From the NCBI GenBank assembly GCA_036346355.1, contig CM070576.1:13251558-13315557 (forward strand): DNA of 64,000 bases. Reading direction: 5' to 3'. The position numbers and the translations under genes were made by a program. The stretch comes from Rhipidocladum racemiflorum (taxonomy: Eukaryota; Streptophyta; Magnoliopsida; Poales; Poaceae). Below the pieces are notes generated by a model, which did not search any database, was not told where the DNA came from, and saw only the letters and a program-made list of their open reading frames with translations. Shown piece by piece: positions 1 through 11,800 of this stretch (positions within the stretch are counted from its first letter, which is position 1; every line of letters starts with the position of its first letter).

Positions 1-60
1 CATATTGTCCGGATACTCCGGATTGAATCCGGACACTCCGGACTGAATGTCCGGACTCTC
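1..60. repeat. Short imperfect tandem repeat (about 20 bp x 3)
   Basis: The first 60 bases repeat the words TCCGGA and ACTCCGGA with GAAT spacers about three times. Arrays of this kind occur in some grass LTRs, so this may be the end of an element lying outside the window, but no terminus can be seen. Confidence 0.45.
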
Positions 61-539
61 CGAGTTTAGGGGCTCGGTAAGAATTCCAGATTTTTGGAAA
101 ATGCAAGTGTTTGAGTGCTAGTTTGAATGCAAATTTTGATGTTGAGCACATGCACATCCTAAAATTGATTTTCCGTTGCATCCTCTTAATAGTACGGCTA
201 TCCTTAAGACTCAAAGCAATATAAAAAATTATAAGTCTTCGTCTTGATGCCGTTTTCTCGAAATTTGACGCGCTTAGGACGGTCCAATCTTATTCCGAGC
301 TTGATGTGATCTCGATAACTGCATTAATCTTAGTTGAAGCATTAGATCACATTAATTGTGTCATCATTAATCACCAAAATAAAATGAGGGGCCTAGATGC
401 ACTTTCAGAGAGGCGAAGGGGCGCTAGGGCAGAGAGGACTAATTAAAACTCCTTTTATGGAATAGAGGGAAAGCCGAGAGGTCAAGCGCGAAGAGGAAGC
501 CTCGACTTTTGAAAAGTATTTGAATGGATTGGGGCACAA
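61..539. other. Gene-free stretch, nothing recognised
   Basis: AT-rich DNA without a convincing coding region, RNA gene or transposon terminus. The short open frames on both strands have no recognisable motif. Confidence 0.5.
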
Positions 540-800
540 AGAGTCATCACTATCGGTTTCAGAACCGTTAGTGATACATATAACATCACTATCAATTCCG
601 AGGTCAGAACCGATAGTGATGACCATCGTCATTCCTATCGGTTCTGATGTCAGAACCGACAAAACCGATAGGGATGACAATGGTCATCACTATTGGCTCA
701 TCACTATCGGTTTTGATATCAAACTGGTAATGGTATTTTGTGCCATATTTCTCATCCACGCTAAATCATATATTACTATCGGTTTTTTCTTAAAAATTGA
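540..800. repeat. CACTA-like subterminal repeat cluster
   Basis: The word ACTATCGGTT and its reverse complement AACCGATAGT recur many times in both orientations over about 250 bp (for example near 548, 608, 636, 665, 702 and 775). Dense inverted short motifs of this type are the usual subterminal repeats of grass CACTA (En/Spm) elements. No transposase and no certain CACTA terminus is visible, so this is a remnant or a foldback derivative. The small open frames inside it are products of the repeat. Confidence 0.5.
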
Positions 801-1187
801 AAATCGATCAAGATAAAAAGATAGTATTATATCATTCAGCAGCATGACGCCTTGTCCTTCAAGTCCAACAACAGCAACACTCAACTGAATTTATTAATGA
901 TTGTTCGTTGGCGAGCATAAATAAATGATCATGCTACTCGGACGATGGCACTGCCACTCGATGGAATGCTCCGGTGAAGTTGTTGTCTTATTGTCCGTAA
1001 CACGACATTGAAGCTCTCTGCCATTTCCCATGCGCTCTCTTGCTTCAGATTTCTTGTTCATTTTTTATGTCCCAATTGTTTGCATGATCTGACTTATTTT
1101 CTTCTTGATCGACTCTATCTAGATCCAAAAGTTTTGGATGGAATGTTGAGGTTAGGACCGCTTGTTTCCTCCCTATTGTGCTAAATA
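801..1187. other. Gene-free stretch, nothing recognised
   Basis: No coding sequence, RNA gene or transposon end that I can support. Confidence 0.45.
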
Positions 1188-1597
1188 CAGGGTCACAATA
1201 TCGATGAAAATCATAAGAAAATTGTGATTTTCGGTCGCACCGAAAGGGTATATATCTAAAATCAGCTGGTAAACTGGTTAAATTCAAAAAATTAAAAATT
1301 AAAAAAATTATGGGATATAAATATCCGATAATTGGTGAAAATAGAGAGAAAATCGGTCAAGCTTTGAGAAACATTCAACTGGCCAGTCAAAATCGAGAGA
1401 AAATCGGTGAAAATTGAGAGGAAATCAGTGAAAATCGCTCAGCAAATTGGCTTTAAGAAACATTTAACTGGCCGATCAAAATCGAGAGAAAATCGGTAGA
1501 TTTTTTATTTATTTTTTTTGAAAGAGAGGCAGGAGCGCTGCCATTCATTAAAGCGAGAGATAACAGTCTGACTAGAACAAGAACAACCTGTGGAAAC

Positions 1598-1982
1598 CAG
1601 GGTTCACAAAACCGCCGAAAACCGCTCGAAAACCGCGCTCGGTAAACCGGTCTAATTTTAAAAAAAATAAAAAAATTTGAAGAATTTGAAAAAAAAAATT
1701 GTATGTTCGGTTTTTCGTGAAAAACCGCAGTTTTTCGCGTAAAACCGCTGAAAACCGTTTTCGAAGAGGTCGGGTTAGTTTTTCGTGAAACCCTAGCGGA
1801 TTTTCGTAAAAACTGAGCGGTTTACCGTGAAAAACCGAACGGATTTCAATTTTTTTTCAATCTTTTTGGATTTTCCAACTCTTCGGTTTTTGATGGTTTT
1901 TTAGCGGTTTTTCGCGTGGTTTTTGCGAAAACCGTACCGCGAAAACCAAACCGGTTTTGGCGGTACGGTTTTGTGAACCCTG
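1598..1982. mobile_element. hAT-like MITE inside the LINE 3' region
   Basis: The ends are inverted: CAGGGTTCACAAAACCG on the left and its complement on the right. Flanking 8-mers GTGGAAAC (1590-1597) and GTGGAAAT (1983-1990) differ at one base, which fits an 8-bp hAT duplication, and CAGGG is a usual hAT end. The interior is full of AAACCG and CGGTTTT words in both orientations and codes for nothing. It interrupts the LINE, so it is younger than the LINE. Confidence 0.75.
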
Positions 1983-2033
1983 GTGGAAATAGACAATCAC
2001 AGGCCTAAGAACACAAGTTGGAAAAAAGGAGAA

Positions 2034-5000
2034 TTAGAGCAAGGGTAAAGGGCTCAAGGCCGACTTGGCCAGACAAAGATCCTTATAGTTTTCTAGGGTG
2101 GAATTGACAACTTGTGGCACCGAACAAGAATTATTGTTGAAAATCCTTTCGTTGCGTTCCTTCCAAATGTTCCAAAGCCCGTAGATGATGAGGCCGTCGA
2201 GGTAGCAACGAACTTTTTTTGGAGCTCCCCGTCGAATAAGAGACCACCAGTCAGTCAACCTCCTCTGATCTGAAGATGGCGCCAGCGTCGATCTCGGGCC
2301 AGAAAGGAGTGAGATCCAGAAGCTGTGGGCGAAAAGACAGGAAAAGAGGAGGTGGGTGCCTGTTTCAGGAAAGGAGAGGCAGAGGCTACAGAGGGGGTTG
2401 TGGGGCCATCCTTTTCTTGCCAGGTTGTCTGCAGTGTGGATTTTATTCTGTAGGGCCAGCCATGCGAAGAATTTGCACTTTTCTTCAGCTTTTGCCTTCT
2501 AGATCCAAATTGAGGTCGGACTGGGGATGGCGCCAACCAATTGAGCCCTGTACGCCGATCTGGTTGAGTAAAGCCCGTCCGCTGTCCAACGCCAGAGAAA
2601 GCTGTCTGGGATGTTAGGTAGGAGGTTCACACCTTGGAGACGGCTCCAAATGTTGAGGAATTGGGTAAGCTGCTGCTGCGTGGTAATTCTACGAAGAGGT
2701 ATCATCCAGTTGTTGTTTGTTAACTCCTGCTTAACTGTCTTGTTTTTCCTGCTTACCAACCTGTAGCACAGTGGTGCGATGTCTTTTGGAGCAACGCCCT
2801 GGAGCCATTTACTTTTCCAGAAACAAGCCTTCTCCCCATTACCAATGACGATCGTCGCGCTGGCATCAAAAAGGGCAATGTCTGTGCCATCAAGAGGGGG
2901 GAGGGAGACATTAGACATGGCAGACTGATGAGTCCAATGACGCCAAAGCCATCTTTGCCTTAAAGCCCGCCCAAATGTTTGGAGGTGGACCAACCCGAGG
3001 CCTCCCAATCATTTTGGGCGACAGACTGTCTTCCAGCTAACCAGGCAGTGGCCTGACGCGCATGCCTCCGTTCCTTTCCAGAGGAAACTTCTGCGCAATC
3101 TGTCTATTTTCTTGGCTACCCATGCGGGGATCGCGAAGGCAGTGAGGTAGAAGGTAGGCATTGCCGAAAGCACCGCCCCGACCAGGGTAAGTCTCCCTGC
3201 TGTTGAGAGAAGGATCCCCTTCCAGCCGGCCAACCTGGAGGCTATCCTGTCAAGAAGAGGTTGCCAGTGGGTTTTCCTCAGTGTCGAGGGTTTGAGCGGC
3301 AAACCGAGGTAGTTTGTTGGGAAGGCCTTAATTCTTGCCGGGAAATTGTGCATGCAATTTTCCAGGAGATGCATGTCGCACGCTATAGGAAAGATCTCCG
3401 ATTTATTATAGTTATTCCTTAGGCCCGTGGCATCCGCAAAAGTCTGTAGGAGTAGGTTTAGCACCTGAATGTCCTGCGGATCCGGAGTTAAGAAAAGTGC
3501 GACGTCGTCTGCGTAAAAGGAGATGCATCGTTGGATCGGGGTACTCGAGATTGGCTTGAGGAGGCCCCTGTTAGCCGCTGTAGAAAGGAGGAGCATAAGT
3601 GGCTCGAGAGCCAACGTGAAAAGCATTGGGGGAAAGAGGATCCCCTTGGCGAAGTCCCCTCCGATGCTCAAAATAGCTCCCTGGGTTGCCATTCAGGATC
3701 ACTTTAGATTTGGCTGTGGAAAGTAGGATCGAGATCCAATTCCTCCAAGTTTGTCCAAAACCCAAATTTTGCAGCAGTTCAAGGAGGTATTCCCAGCTGA
3801 CAGAATCAAAGGCTTTCGCTATGTCCAATTTCAGAAAAAGCGAAGGATGTTTTTTCCTGTGGAATTCGGAGAGGAGGTTCTTTACCAACATGAAACTGTC
3901 GTGGATTCTTCTCCCTCTAATAAACGCGTTTTGGTTGGGAGAGATGATGCTCTGCAGGTGCGCCCCCAGCCTGTTAGCCAGAATCTTGGACAGGATTTTG
4001 GCAAAGCTGTGAATGAGGCTAATGGGCCGGTAATCCGAGACCGAAGCGGCTTCCTGCGATTTGGGGAGGAGGACTATGCTTGCCGAGTTGAGTAAATGGA
4101 GGCAGTTTCTATTGCCGTGGAAGAAGTGCTGGGCGGCAGCAAGGAGATCTTGTTTCACGATGTCCCAGCAGGCTAAGTAAAAATCTGTGATGAAACCATC
4201 GGGCCCTGGCGCCTTTCCTGTAGGTAAAGAGAAGACTGCACTTTTGAGTTCCTGCAAGAGGAAAGGCTCTTCTAAGCTGGATAGGTCCAACTGCGGCAGG
4301 TGCAAGGAAGCCCAGTTTAGAGAGTGAAGTCTTTGCTTTTTGGTCCCTAGTAGCTCGCTGAAGTAACTGAGGACCGTGTCCTCCTTGTCTTGCTGCGAGG
4401 TCACCAGCCCTTCTTCCGTGGTAAACGACGCGATGTGATTGCGTCTTTTCCTCCCGTTAATTTTCAAGTGAAAGAACCTGGAGTTGGCATCGCCCTCCTT
4501 AATCCAGTTCAGACGAGCTCTTTGCTTTAGCCTTAACCTGTTGATCGCGGCCAGGCCAAGGAGACGGATTTTGAGCTGCTTGAGCAGGTTTCTCTCCTGC
4601 ATGGAGAGTGGTCTTTCCTCCTGGACTAAGTCTAGGCGCATTATGATCTCCTATGCAAGGTCCATCTGCAGCTGAACATCGCCAATTAGCCTTCTACTCC
4701 ACGAGCGGAGTGCCCTGGCTGTTCTGGCCAACTTAGCGTGCAAGCGCCTGTAAGGATTGCATTCCCCTAGTGGCTTGGACCAAGCTTCTGCGACAGTATC
4801 AGTGAACCCTGGAAATTTTGTCCAGAAAGCTTCAAAACGGAAGTTGGTGCAACTATTAGGCCGGCTGTTGTGTAGAAGAAGTGGGCAATGGTCGGAGATG
4901 GTGGACGGGAGCGCCTGAAGAAAAGAGTTAGGATACAAGTATCCCAATCTGCCGAGGCGAAAAATCTATCAATTCTTATTTGTGTTGGCATCGCCGTCCC

Positions 5001-5576
5001 GGCCGTCCAAGTGTATTTCCTGCCTGTAAGTCTGATTTCTTTCAGTCGCGTGACGTTCAGCATGTTCCTGAACTGGTGCATGAGGCACCTGTTTAGGTTT
5101 CCGTTATTCTTGTCCTCGGCTTGGTAGATCATGTTGAAGTCTCCGAGCACGAGCCATTTAGAAAGCATGCTCGGCTGTAACTGAATGAGTTCTTGGATGA
5201 AGTTCAATTTGTCAGCCTCGGACTGGGGACCGTAGACTCCAGTGCAAGACCAGGAGGAGTTGGAGGCAGGGTCCGTGAGAGTTGCCGAAATGGTGTTCTC
5301 TGTCTGCTGAATCTGCGAGAGGGAAAAAGAGAGGATGGAGGAGGCTAGGAGGATGCCACCTCTAGTCCCTGCTGCAGGCAGGTGAGTGAAGTTGTTTTTG
5401 AATCTCGGACCTAAAGTTTCACTTACCAGATCACTTGTCATACAAGAGATTTTAGTTTCCTGTAGGCAGACAACGTCAGCCTTTGTTTGAGAGACTAGGC
5501 TACAGATAAGAGCCCTTTTAGCTGGCATGTTAATGCCGCGCACATTCCAGCACAAGATGTTACAACAGGCTGCCAT
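2034..5576 (-). pseudogene. LINE ORF2 pseudogene: endonuclease, reverse transcriptase, zf-RVT
   Basis: The N-terminus (5576 downward) is an APE-type endonuclease with CWNVRGIN, LQETK, GDFNMI and RIDRFF. Its last catalytic block, SDHCPLLL, lies in another frame near 4890, so there is a frameshift between. The reverse transcriptase spans about 4641-3009, with GKAPGPDGF, GLRQGDPLSP and the catalytic YADD in FYADDVALFL. Another frameshift falls near 3690-3571, right after GLRQGDPLSP. The tail (3008-2034) holds the usual LINE connection region and a C-terminal segment ending in WNIWKERNERIF, again spread over three frames. Intact relatives encode one protein of about 1,200-1,300 residues, so the length fits an almost complete ORF2 broken by at least four frameshifts. 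Confidence 0.85.
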
Positions 5577-5812
5577 TAGATTGAGTTAGAACCTCACAGC
5601 CAAGTCGAAGTGAAGGCCAGACTTCCAAATTGTCCAAAAGAGAGTCTGTTACAAGGTACCCGCTGACAGGGCGGTAGACAAGGCCGATCCAGTAGGAAAA
5701 AGCGCAGGTAGAACTAAAAGAACAGAAGGAGGGGGGAAAAGACACCAAAAGGAGAGGCGAGAGTCGTAACATTAACAAAAGGCTACTCCCTAACACCGAA
5801 ACGAACTCTAGG

Positions 5813-8156
5813 CTAAACGGGCTGCATATCCCAGGCAGTGACCCCGGTGGCAGAGGTCAGATCCGGAGCTGATTGGATCCCTGTCAGCTGGGCAAGAGCT
5901 TCGATCACTTCATCAGTCAGGGGCTTGGCGAAGGTAGCACAATATTTTCTGAAAGCAATTGCATCGAAAGCATCTTCCCCTGTGAGAATTCCGAGCTTTT
6001 TGGCGAGGTGGAGCTGCGCCCTCTCTGTGGCCGACATCTTTGGTAAAGCTTTCCGAGCGAGTCTGTTGCTGCGACGCTGATAGGTCAGTCTGCTTGCTGA
6101 AGCTTTTGACTCCTGCTGCGGCGATCGTAGGAGGGCCTGGGGCAGGCTGCTTTTGATGTCTTGAGCGAAGTTGCTGACAGGGTCAGCTACAGGGACGGTT
6201 TGGGAGAGCAAGTGACCGGCAGCAGCAACCTCCCGGTCTTCAGCTCCCCTGAACCTGCCTTCCTCAATCATGGGATCTGTACGTAGATCCTGTGAGGTCT
6301 CGACCTGGGAAGCAAGAACTTGCGAGGAATCAATAGAAAAAATATCAGCAGTAAAAGCTGGGGGAGGGGGGCCTGAAGAGAAAGGTCGGCTGGCGAGGGC
6401 TCCAACGCCTGAGGAGGGGAAGAGGTCTGAAACTGAAGGGTAGCGAGGGAGGATTCCACCTGTGAGAGGAGCCTCCTGCTGGGTGATCTTGATCTCTGCC
6501 TGGGGAAGGGAAGGGAGTTCGGTGGCTGGTCCCCTGTCTCTGTCAGTTCAGCGTTTGCCTGGAGGCAGCGAGAGCGGGTGAGCTCTAGCGTTTGTGTCCT
6601 TCCATGTCCCCCAGGGCGGGAGGACCTGGGGGCACGTCGGTTACTTGGTCCAGGCTGCTGCCATCTGGGGAAATGCCCTCCACGGGGTGGGACATCCCAG
6701 CCCGAGTTTCTTCGACGAGGCGGGCTTTGTGGAGGGGACCTGTCTCTATCCCAAGGGACAAGCGGCCCGTGTCTGGCGGCCTCCTTTACTCATGCCGTCA
6801 GACGCCTAGGCTCCAAAGGAGCAGGTACTTCTTTGGGTAATCCTCAGAAGAAGAAGCCGGGGACAGCTCGCCGCTAGCAGCACTGTGGGTCGAGCTTAGC
6901 CCCGGCCAGATGAGCGACATCGCCTCGCTTGGGGCGTCAAAGTCCCAGACCTGAACAAGGTGAACGGGGACCTTGTAGGTTAGAAAAGTGGGAGAGGTCG
7001 CACCTGTGGCTCGATTCTCTCGAAACCAAGTTCAGGGAAGTGAGAAGGAGGAGAATCCGAGGTGAAAATCTCTTGCATCCACAGGGAGGCGGTCTTGGGG
7101 ATGGAATTGACATCATCAGTCCAGAGCCAGAGGTTGAAAGTCGCCGACTCTTGCTCAGTGGTTGGTTCTTCTCTGATGGGGACGATCACACCAGACCCGC
7201 AGAGAAGTGAGGAGGAAGCTTGAAAGGTCCACGCATGCCTCGCCATGCCTTCTAGGCAGACCCGTGCCTTGAAACGAGCCTGCGCCGCCTCCCCCTGGAC
7301 GAAGCGGGTCCATTGCACAACCATGAAGGTGATGTCGTCACTTTCAAATCTTGGGTCTTCAAGCATCTCCGACTTGAGCTCGAAAGTGCTGCACCTGACG
7401 AAGTAAGCCCTGTCAGAAGTCATGGAGACATTGAAGTCGGATCTGTTCACTCGGAACTGTCTGCGAGGATCCTCAGGACTTGGCGGACATTGGTCTCATG
7501 GTCCCCAAGAACGAGGAGCTGGACGGCGAATCTAGAATAATCTCTGTCCATAGCGGCTGCTTCGTCCTCCCTTTGAGCAAAGCCTCGCCCAGTACCGGCC
7601 TGGACCGGCCTCAGGGCCGGATCACCCGGGCGAGGAGGAGGACCAAGCACTCCACGGGAGTACACCTGGCTGAGCGGACGGGCCATTGGAGAGCTGGTCG
7701 GCAGCTTGGAGGCCCGCGCTGCAGGGCACCACCTTGCCTTGTGCCCAGAAGCCCGGCAGAGAAGACACCGGGGAGGGTCCCGGCAGCTGGAGATGAAATG
7801 GTCTGGAGCGAAGCAGTGGTAACACTTCCCTTTTGTCTTGGATTTAAGCAACTCCGAGAAGTGAATATGCGACCTACTCGGAACCAGGTGGTTGGCTCGC
7901 GCAATAACTCTGCCTTTCCTCCGTGGTACTTTGCCTTAACCTGAGTCCACTCCGAATTGAAGAGCTGAGGCGACGCGCTGTTCTGGGTTGCAGGATTTGC
8001 TATGAGTGCGTCGCCGAGCTGCAGATTTACTGGCTGGGTAGGGCGGCCGGCAGCAGAACCGGCAGGAAGGGATTTCCTGGCAAGCCTGCCAGGAGAGGGA
8101 AGTGGGATCTGACCGCGGGATTTGCTAGCAGGGGAGGAGTTAACGAGGGGAACCAC
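5813..8156 (-). pseudogene. LINE ORF1 pseudogene (CCHC zinc knuckle protein)
   Basis: The frame starts near 8156, shifts before 7851, and then encodes a double zinc knuckle: CYHCFAPDHFISSC followed by CLLCRASGHKARWC. Next, after another shift near 7450, comes a region with VCLEGMARHAWT and LWLWTDD, typical of the DUF4283-like part of grass LINE ORF1 proteins. The C-terminal segment (6271-5813) has the basic RRSNRLARKALP stretch and ends in a stop. It would bind element RNA in a ribonucleoprotein particle, but multiple frameshifts make expression unlikely. ORF2 follows after about 240 bp, the usual ORF1-ORF2 order. Confidence 0.75.
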
Positions 8157-8285
8157 CTGCGTGCTGCCGGCGCAGCAGCAGTCGCAGGGGGGAAACAGAG
8201 GGGGGTTTTAAAACTATGCGATTATTAGCGGTTTTTTCCAATAATAAAAAATCGCACGATTTTAATTAAGATAAGTTGAACCCTG

Positions 8286-8826
8286 ATTAAATCACTCCTC
8301 CGATTCGATGAACCAGATGTCGTAGAGTTTGGTACAAGTTGTTGTTGGGCCTCGCCCAGCTCGAGCTTCAGCTCCATTTGTAGTTCCTATTTGAGAGAAC
8401 TTGAGCTTTTCTAAAAACTACTTTTTGACATTCTAGTTGAAAATTAGTTGTAGTTTTTTTATATAAAATGTCGTTTGATAAATAGTTAATTTCTCTTAGT
8501 AATAAGCAACTTATACCGGAAACCATTTAAAACGTGATCTGTTTTGGAGGACTCCTTTGACTCTGTGAAAACCAAAGCTGGCTTTAAGCCCCCAATAGGG
8601 CCGTAGCTTGACCTCTCATCGAAGCTCGCTTAGCTCGGCTAGTGTATGTTTCGAGGTCGAGCCGAGCCGGACATGTTCGAGCTCGGCTCGTTACAGCACT
8701 GTGCACGGCAACTTGTAAAAAAGAAAAAAAAAACGCTGCTATCTTCACGGCTTCTCTCCTCCTCTCCCGGTCACTCCTCTAGCCTCTTCCACCCCAACTC
8801 CCGCCGCGGCAGCCAGCGGCTACGGG
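8286..8826 (+). other. Upstream region and probable 5' UTR of the CMT1-like gene
   Basis: 8392-8600 resembles 60390-60632 (both have AT-rich stretches and the shared word AAAGCTGGCTTTAAG) and is probably a dispersed repeat. 8600-8700 is rich in the word AGCTCGGCTCG. From about 8740 the sequence becomes GC- and CT-rich, as in a grass 5' UTR. I see no convincing TATA box. An open frame from 8646 is out of frame with the gene and looks accidental. Confidence 0.45.
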
Positions 8827-11800
8827 ATGGTAGTGCTAGCTGCCACGGTGAGGTGGCCCAGTGGGGCCCACGGCGCCGGCGCGGCGGCTAGGTCGCGGCC
8901 GGCGGCGGCGAGGGGTCCTCGGCGCGCTGCTGAGCAGAAGGCGGCCAGGATGAGGTTTGGTACGCGCCTCGGAACGAACCAAATTGATTTTTACAGGCTC
9001 CAAATGCCAATCTTCTAAATGTTTTGAGCCTATTCTGTTGCACACGTTCTGGTTCGTTTCAACTCTGGATCGGCGCCGTGCTCGTATCGTACTGATTCGT
9101 AGGTTCTGGTTCTTGGAGACAGTAAATAAGAGCCATGGGTCCTTCGTTTCGGGGGATCTTACCCAAGCTTGCATCTAGATAAACCAATTCAAGGTTTAGC
9201 ATGTAAATTATGAATTGTTTGGTTGCGAATTGTGGAGATTTGGTGCTAATGTTAGCATGTTATAGAACCTTTTAAGGGCTAGTGCTTTTTGGCTAGGGAG
9301 CATCCCAGAATCACATGTAAGCTGAAAAGATTACAGGGATAAGAAACATTTCGGATTGTTGTAGAGGTAGGCTTTTCGAGAAGAGACATCTCATTGGTTT
9401 GGCTCATCGAATGTTGGTCATTGTAGAAGTAGAATTTTAAAATTTTACTAGTTACATGCCCGTGCGTTGCTACGAAAAACAAAATTGATAACGAAAAATA
9501 AAGATTAAAAAATAAAAAAAATTATTTCACAAAATCAAATATCTATCTTTAACGCTTCGTTTCTTGCGAAAGCTGGCTAATTAAAGCAACGCTTCGTTTC
9601 TTGCGTAGGGCAATTAAGCAGGGCAATTAAGCAGGGCAATTAATGACGTGGGAAGAACGAACCACTACCACCAAGTGCTACTTTAGAATAGTAGAGATAC
9701 ATGTAGCGAATCAAGTACGAGGTACCATGTTTGTTTTTTTGTGGAACTTGGTGCTAAGTTGATGCACACTTTCTTAAATGCACATCAACTCTAAATGGCA
9801 TGCACTTCCAATTTGTATTTGTGCCAAAGGAGTCTTAGATGCATAACATTCTAAAAACGGCTCGTACTGCAATACCCAAGGGTGGAGTTTTTTTTTTTAA
9901 TTTTAGGTCTCTTGTTTGATTTGGGCTAGGCACTACTGTATGATTTTAATTATATGGTTTTATCTTAACAGTAAGATGTAGCTTGTTATCATGGTTGAAA
10001 CCGGTACGGCATGATGTTAGAGTGCAAGCATCCAATGTAAATCTTGGGGCTGGGAGCTATGAAGGAGATGAAGCAGGTACCCATGGGGCACATTTGGATA
10101 GTTCTGCTACCAGAAATTCAAACGAACCGTGGGTTTCATCATTCACTTTTTTCACACAATTTGTCCCGACCCCTTATAAATATCACTGAAATTCTATCCT
10201 TGGAAATGCATGCAGAGCAAAACCACTTTCAGGATATCGTTACCTGCAATCTGTTGCTGCTGTGCTACTTCTTTGCGCCTTGGTGTCTGCTTTTATTGTT
10301 TTCTTTAAAGGACAACCATCTGCAGTTGTAGCTATGCTAGCAAAGTCAGGTTTTACGGCAGCATTTACTCTGATTTTTGTATCAGAGATTGGAGATAAGG
10401 TATATAATCCATTTCAGTTGGCCTCTTTTTCTTCTTGTCCTTCTAGATACATTTCACTATTTCTCGTCTCCTCCTTTAAAAAGATATTTTCTTTAAAAGA
10501 CAAATTTGTACTTTAAACTAACATACACCTTGACCCTCTGAGCATTGTTGGTAGCCCTCTTTGGAGGTTTTCATTCTCATGCTCCATCTCTAAAGTCTAC
10601 CCTTCACCGAATTTTTGTATTGTCAGTCCTCTAGAGTTTTTCTTTCTCATTTTTTAGACCAAAAGGATATCAATCCTGTTGATATCCCAGTTCCATTGAA
10701 GAAACTGAAACAGCATATATCTGTTTTGAGTCACCAGTTATCATTACACGATACGCAAACGATACTCAAACCAAAGCTCAAAATTAAAACCCATTACAGC
10801 AAATCAGCATCAACCAAAATTCTCCAACAAAAACTTTAGTTATCAGAACCTCCAAAACACGTAACAATCTTCTTTGCTTTCATCTGCTGGTCAAGGAAGG
10901 AAGACAGGGAGGCCAGCCCTTCTGGGATTCTTTCCACCGAATTTCTGTTATCCACCAAAACTTCTCTCTCGCTTAGTTGTTTCCAGAACTCAGTGTTAAT
11001 GGCAATTGTGCTTTGATTTTCGCCTCCAGGTGCCTGCAAAATTTCTCCACTTGACCTACCATCTCCTTGTACAGAGGCCTCCAGTTCTTTAACGTGGTAA
11101 GCATCTTTCTCCAAATTGATTTCACATCTAGCCAATCCTGGGAAAGAAAGATCATATTATTTCTTTGTTTCCATACACACCACAAAACAACAGCACCAAT
11201 AGAATTTAGAGCAGCATTTTTCTTATTACTCAACCAAAACCGAGCTACTGATTCAAAATTATAACCTATGTCCAACGCGAAATAATCACTAACCACACTC
11301 CAAATATTTTTAGCCACAACACATTCAAAAAACAGATGAGTAGTACTTTCATTTTCATCACAAAAACTACAGACCATTCCTTTGTCTATACCTCTTTTTG
11401 TCAAATTATCTTTTGTCATAATTTTATTGTGATGGAGGAGCCAAAGGAAAAAGTGAATCTTAGGCGGAACAATCAAACTCCAAACAGCCGGAATAAAGAC
11501 AGGCATAACACCCCTGAAATTGATGATTGCATATAAAGATTTAGCAGAGTAAGCACCATTACTACTATATTGCCAAATAAGAGCATCCTCATTCTCACTG
11601 AGCTTTATGTTGTTAGCTACTTCAACCAATTCAAACCACCTGATCATCATTTCTTCATAAAAGGTTCTCCTAAAGGTGCACTTAATATTAAAACCATCCC
11701 AAACCTCTGCAATCGTAACCCCTTTCTCATTAACAAGCATATAAAGGTCCCAGAATTGAATAGCTAAACAAGAAGAGCCAAACCAAATGTCCTCCCAAAA

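Larger units (their letters stand above)
1520..8200 (-). mobile_element. L1-type LINE retrotransposon, near full length, decayed
   Basis: Read on the minus strand the order is: ORF1 (zinc knuckle, then RNA-binding-like region), spacer, ORF2 (endonuclease, reverse transcriptase, zf-RVT tail), 3' UTR, and a T-rich run at 1501-1519 on the plus strand that is the probable poly(A) tail. At about 6.7 kb it is close to a complete plant L1. Several frameshifts in both ORFs show that it is dead. A 385-bp MITE (1598-1982) interrupts the 3' part. I could not find a convincing target-site duplication, so the 5' end near 8200 is approximate. Confidence 0.85.

Noticed and set aside
7480..8228. Plus-strand frames of 100-154 codons
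   Set aside because: They are antisense to the LINE ORF1, whose zinc knuckles are on the minus strand.
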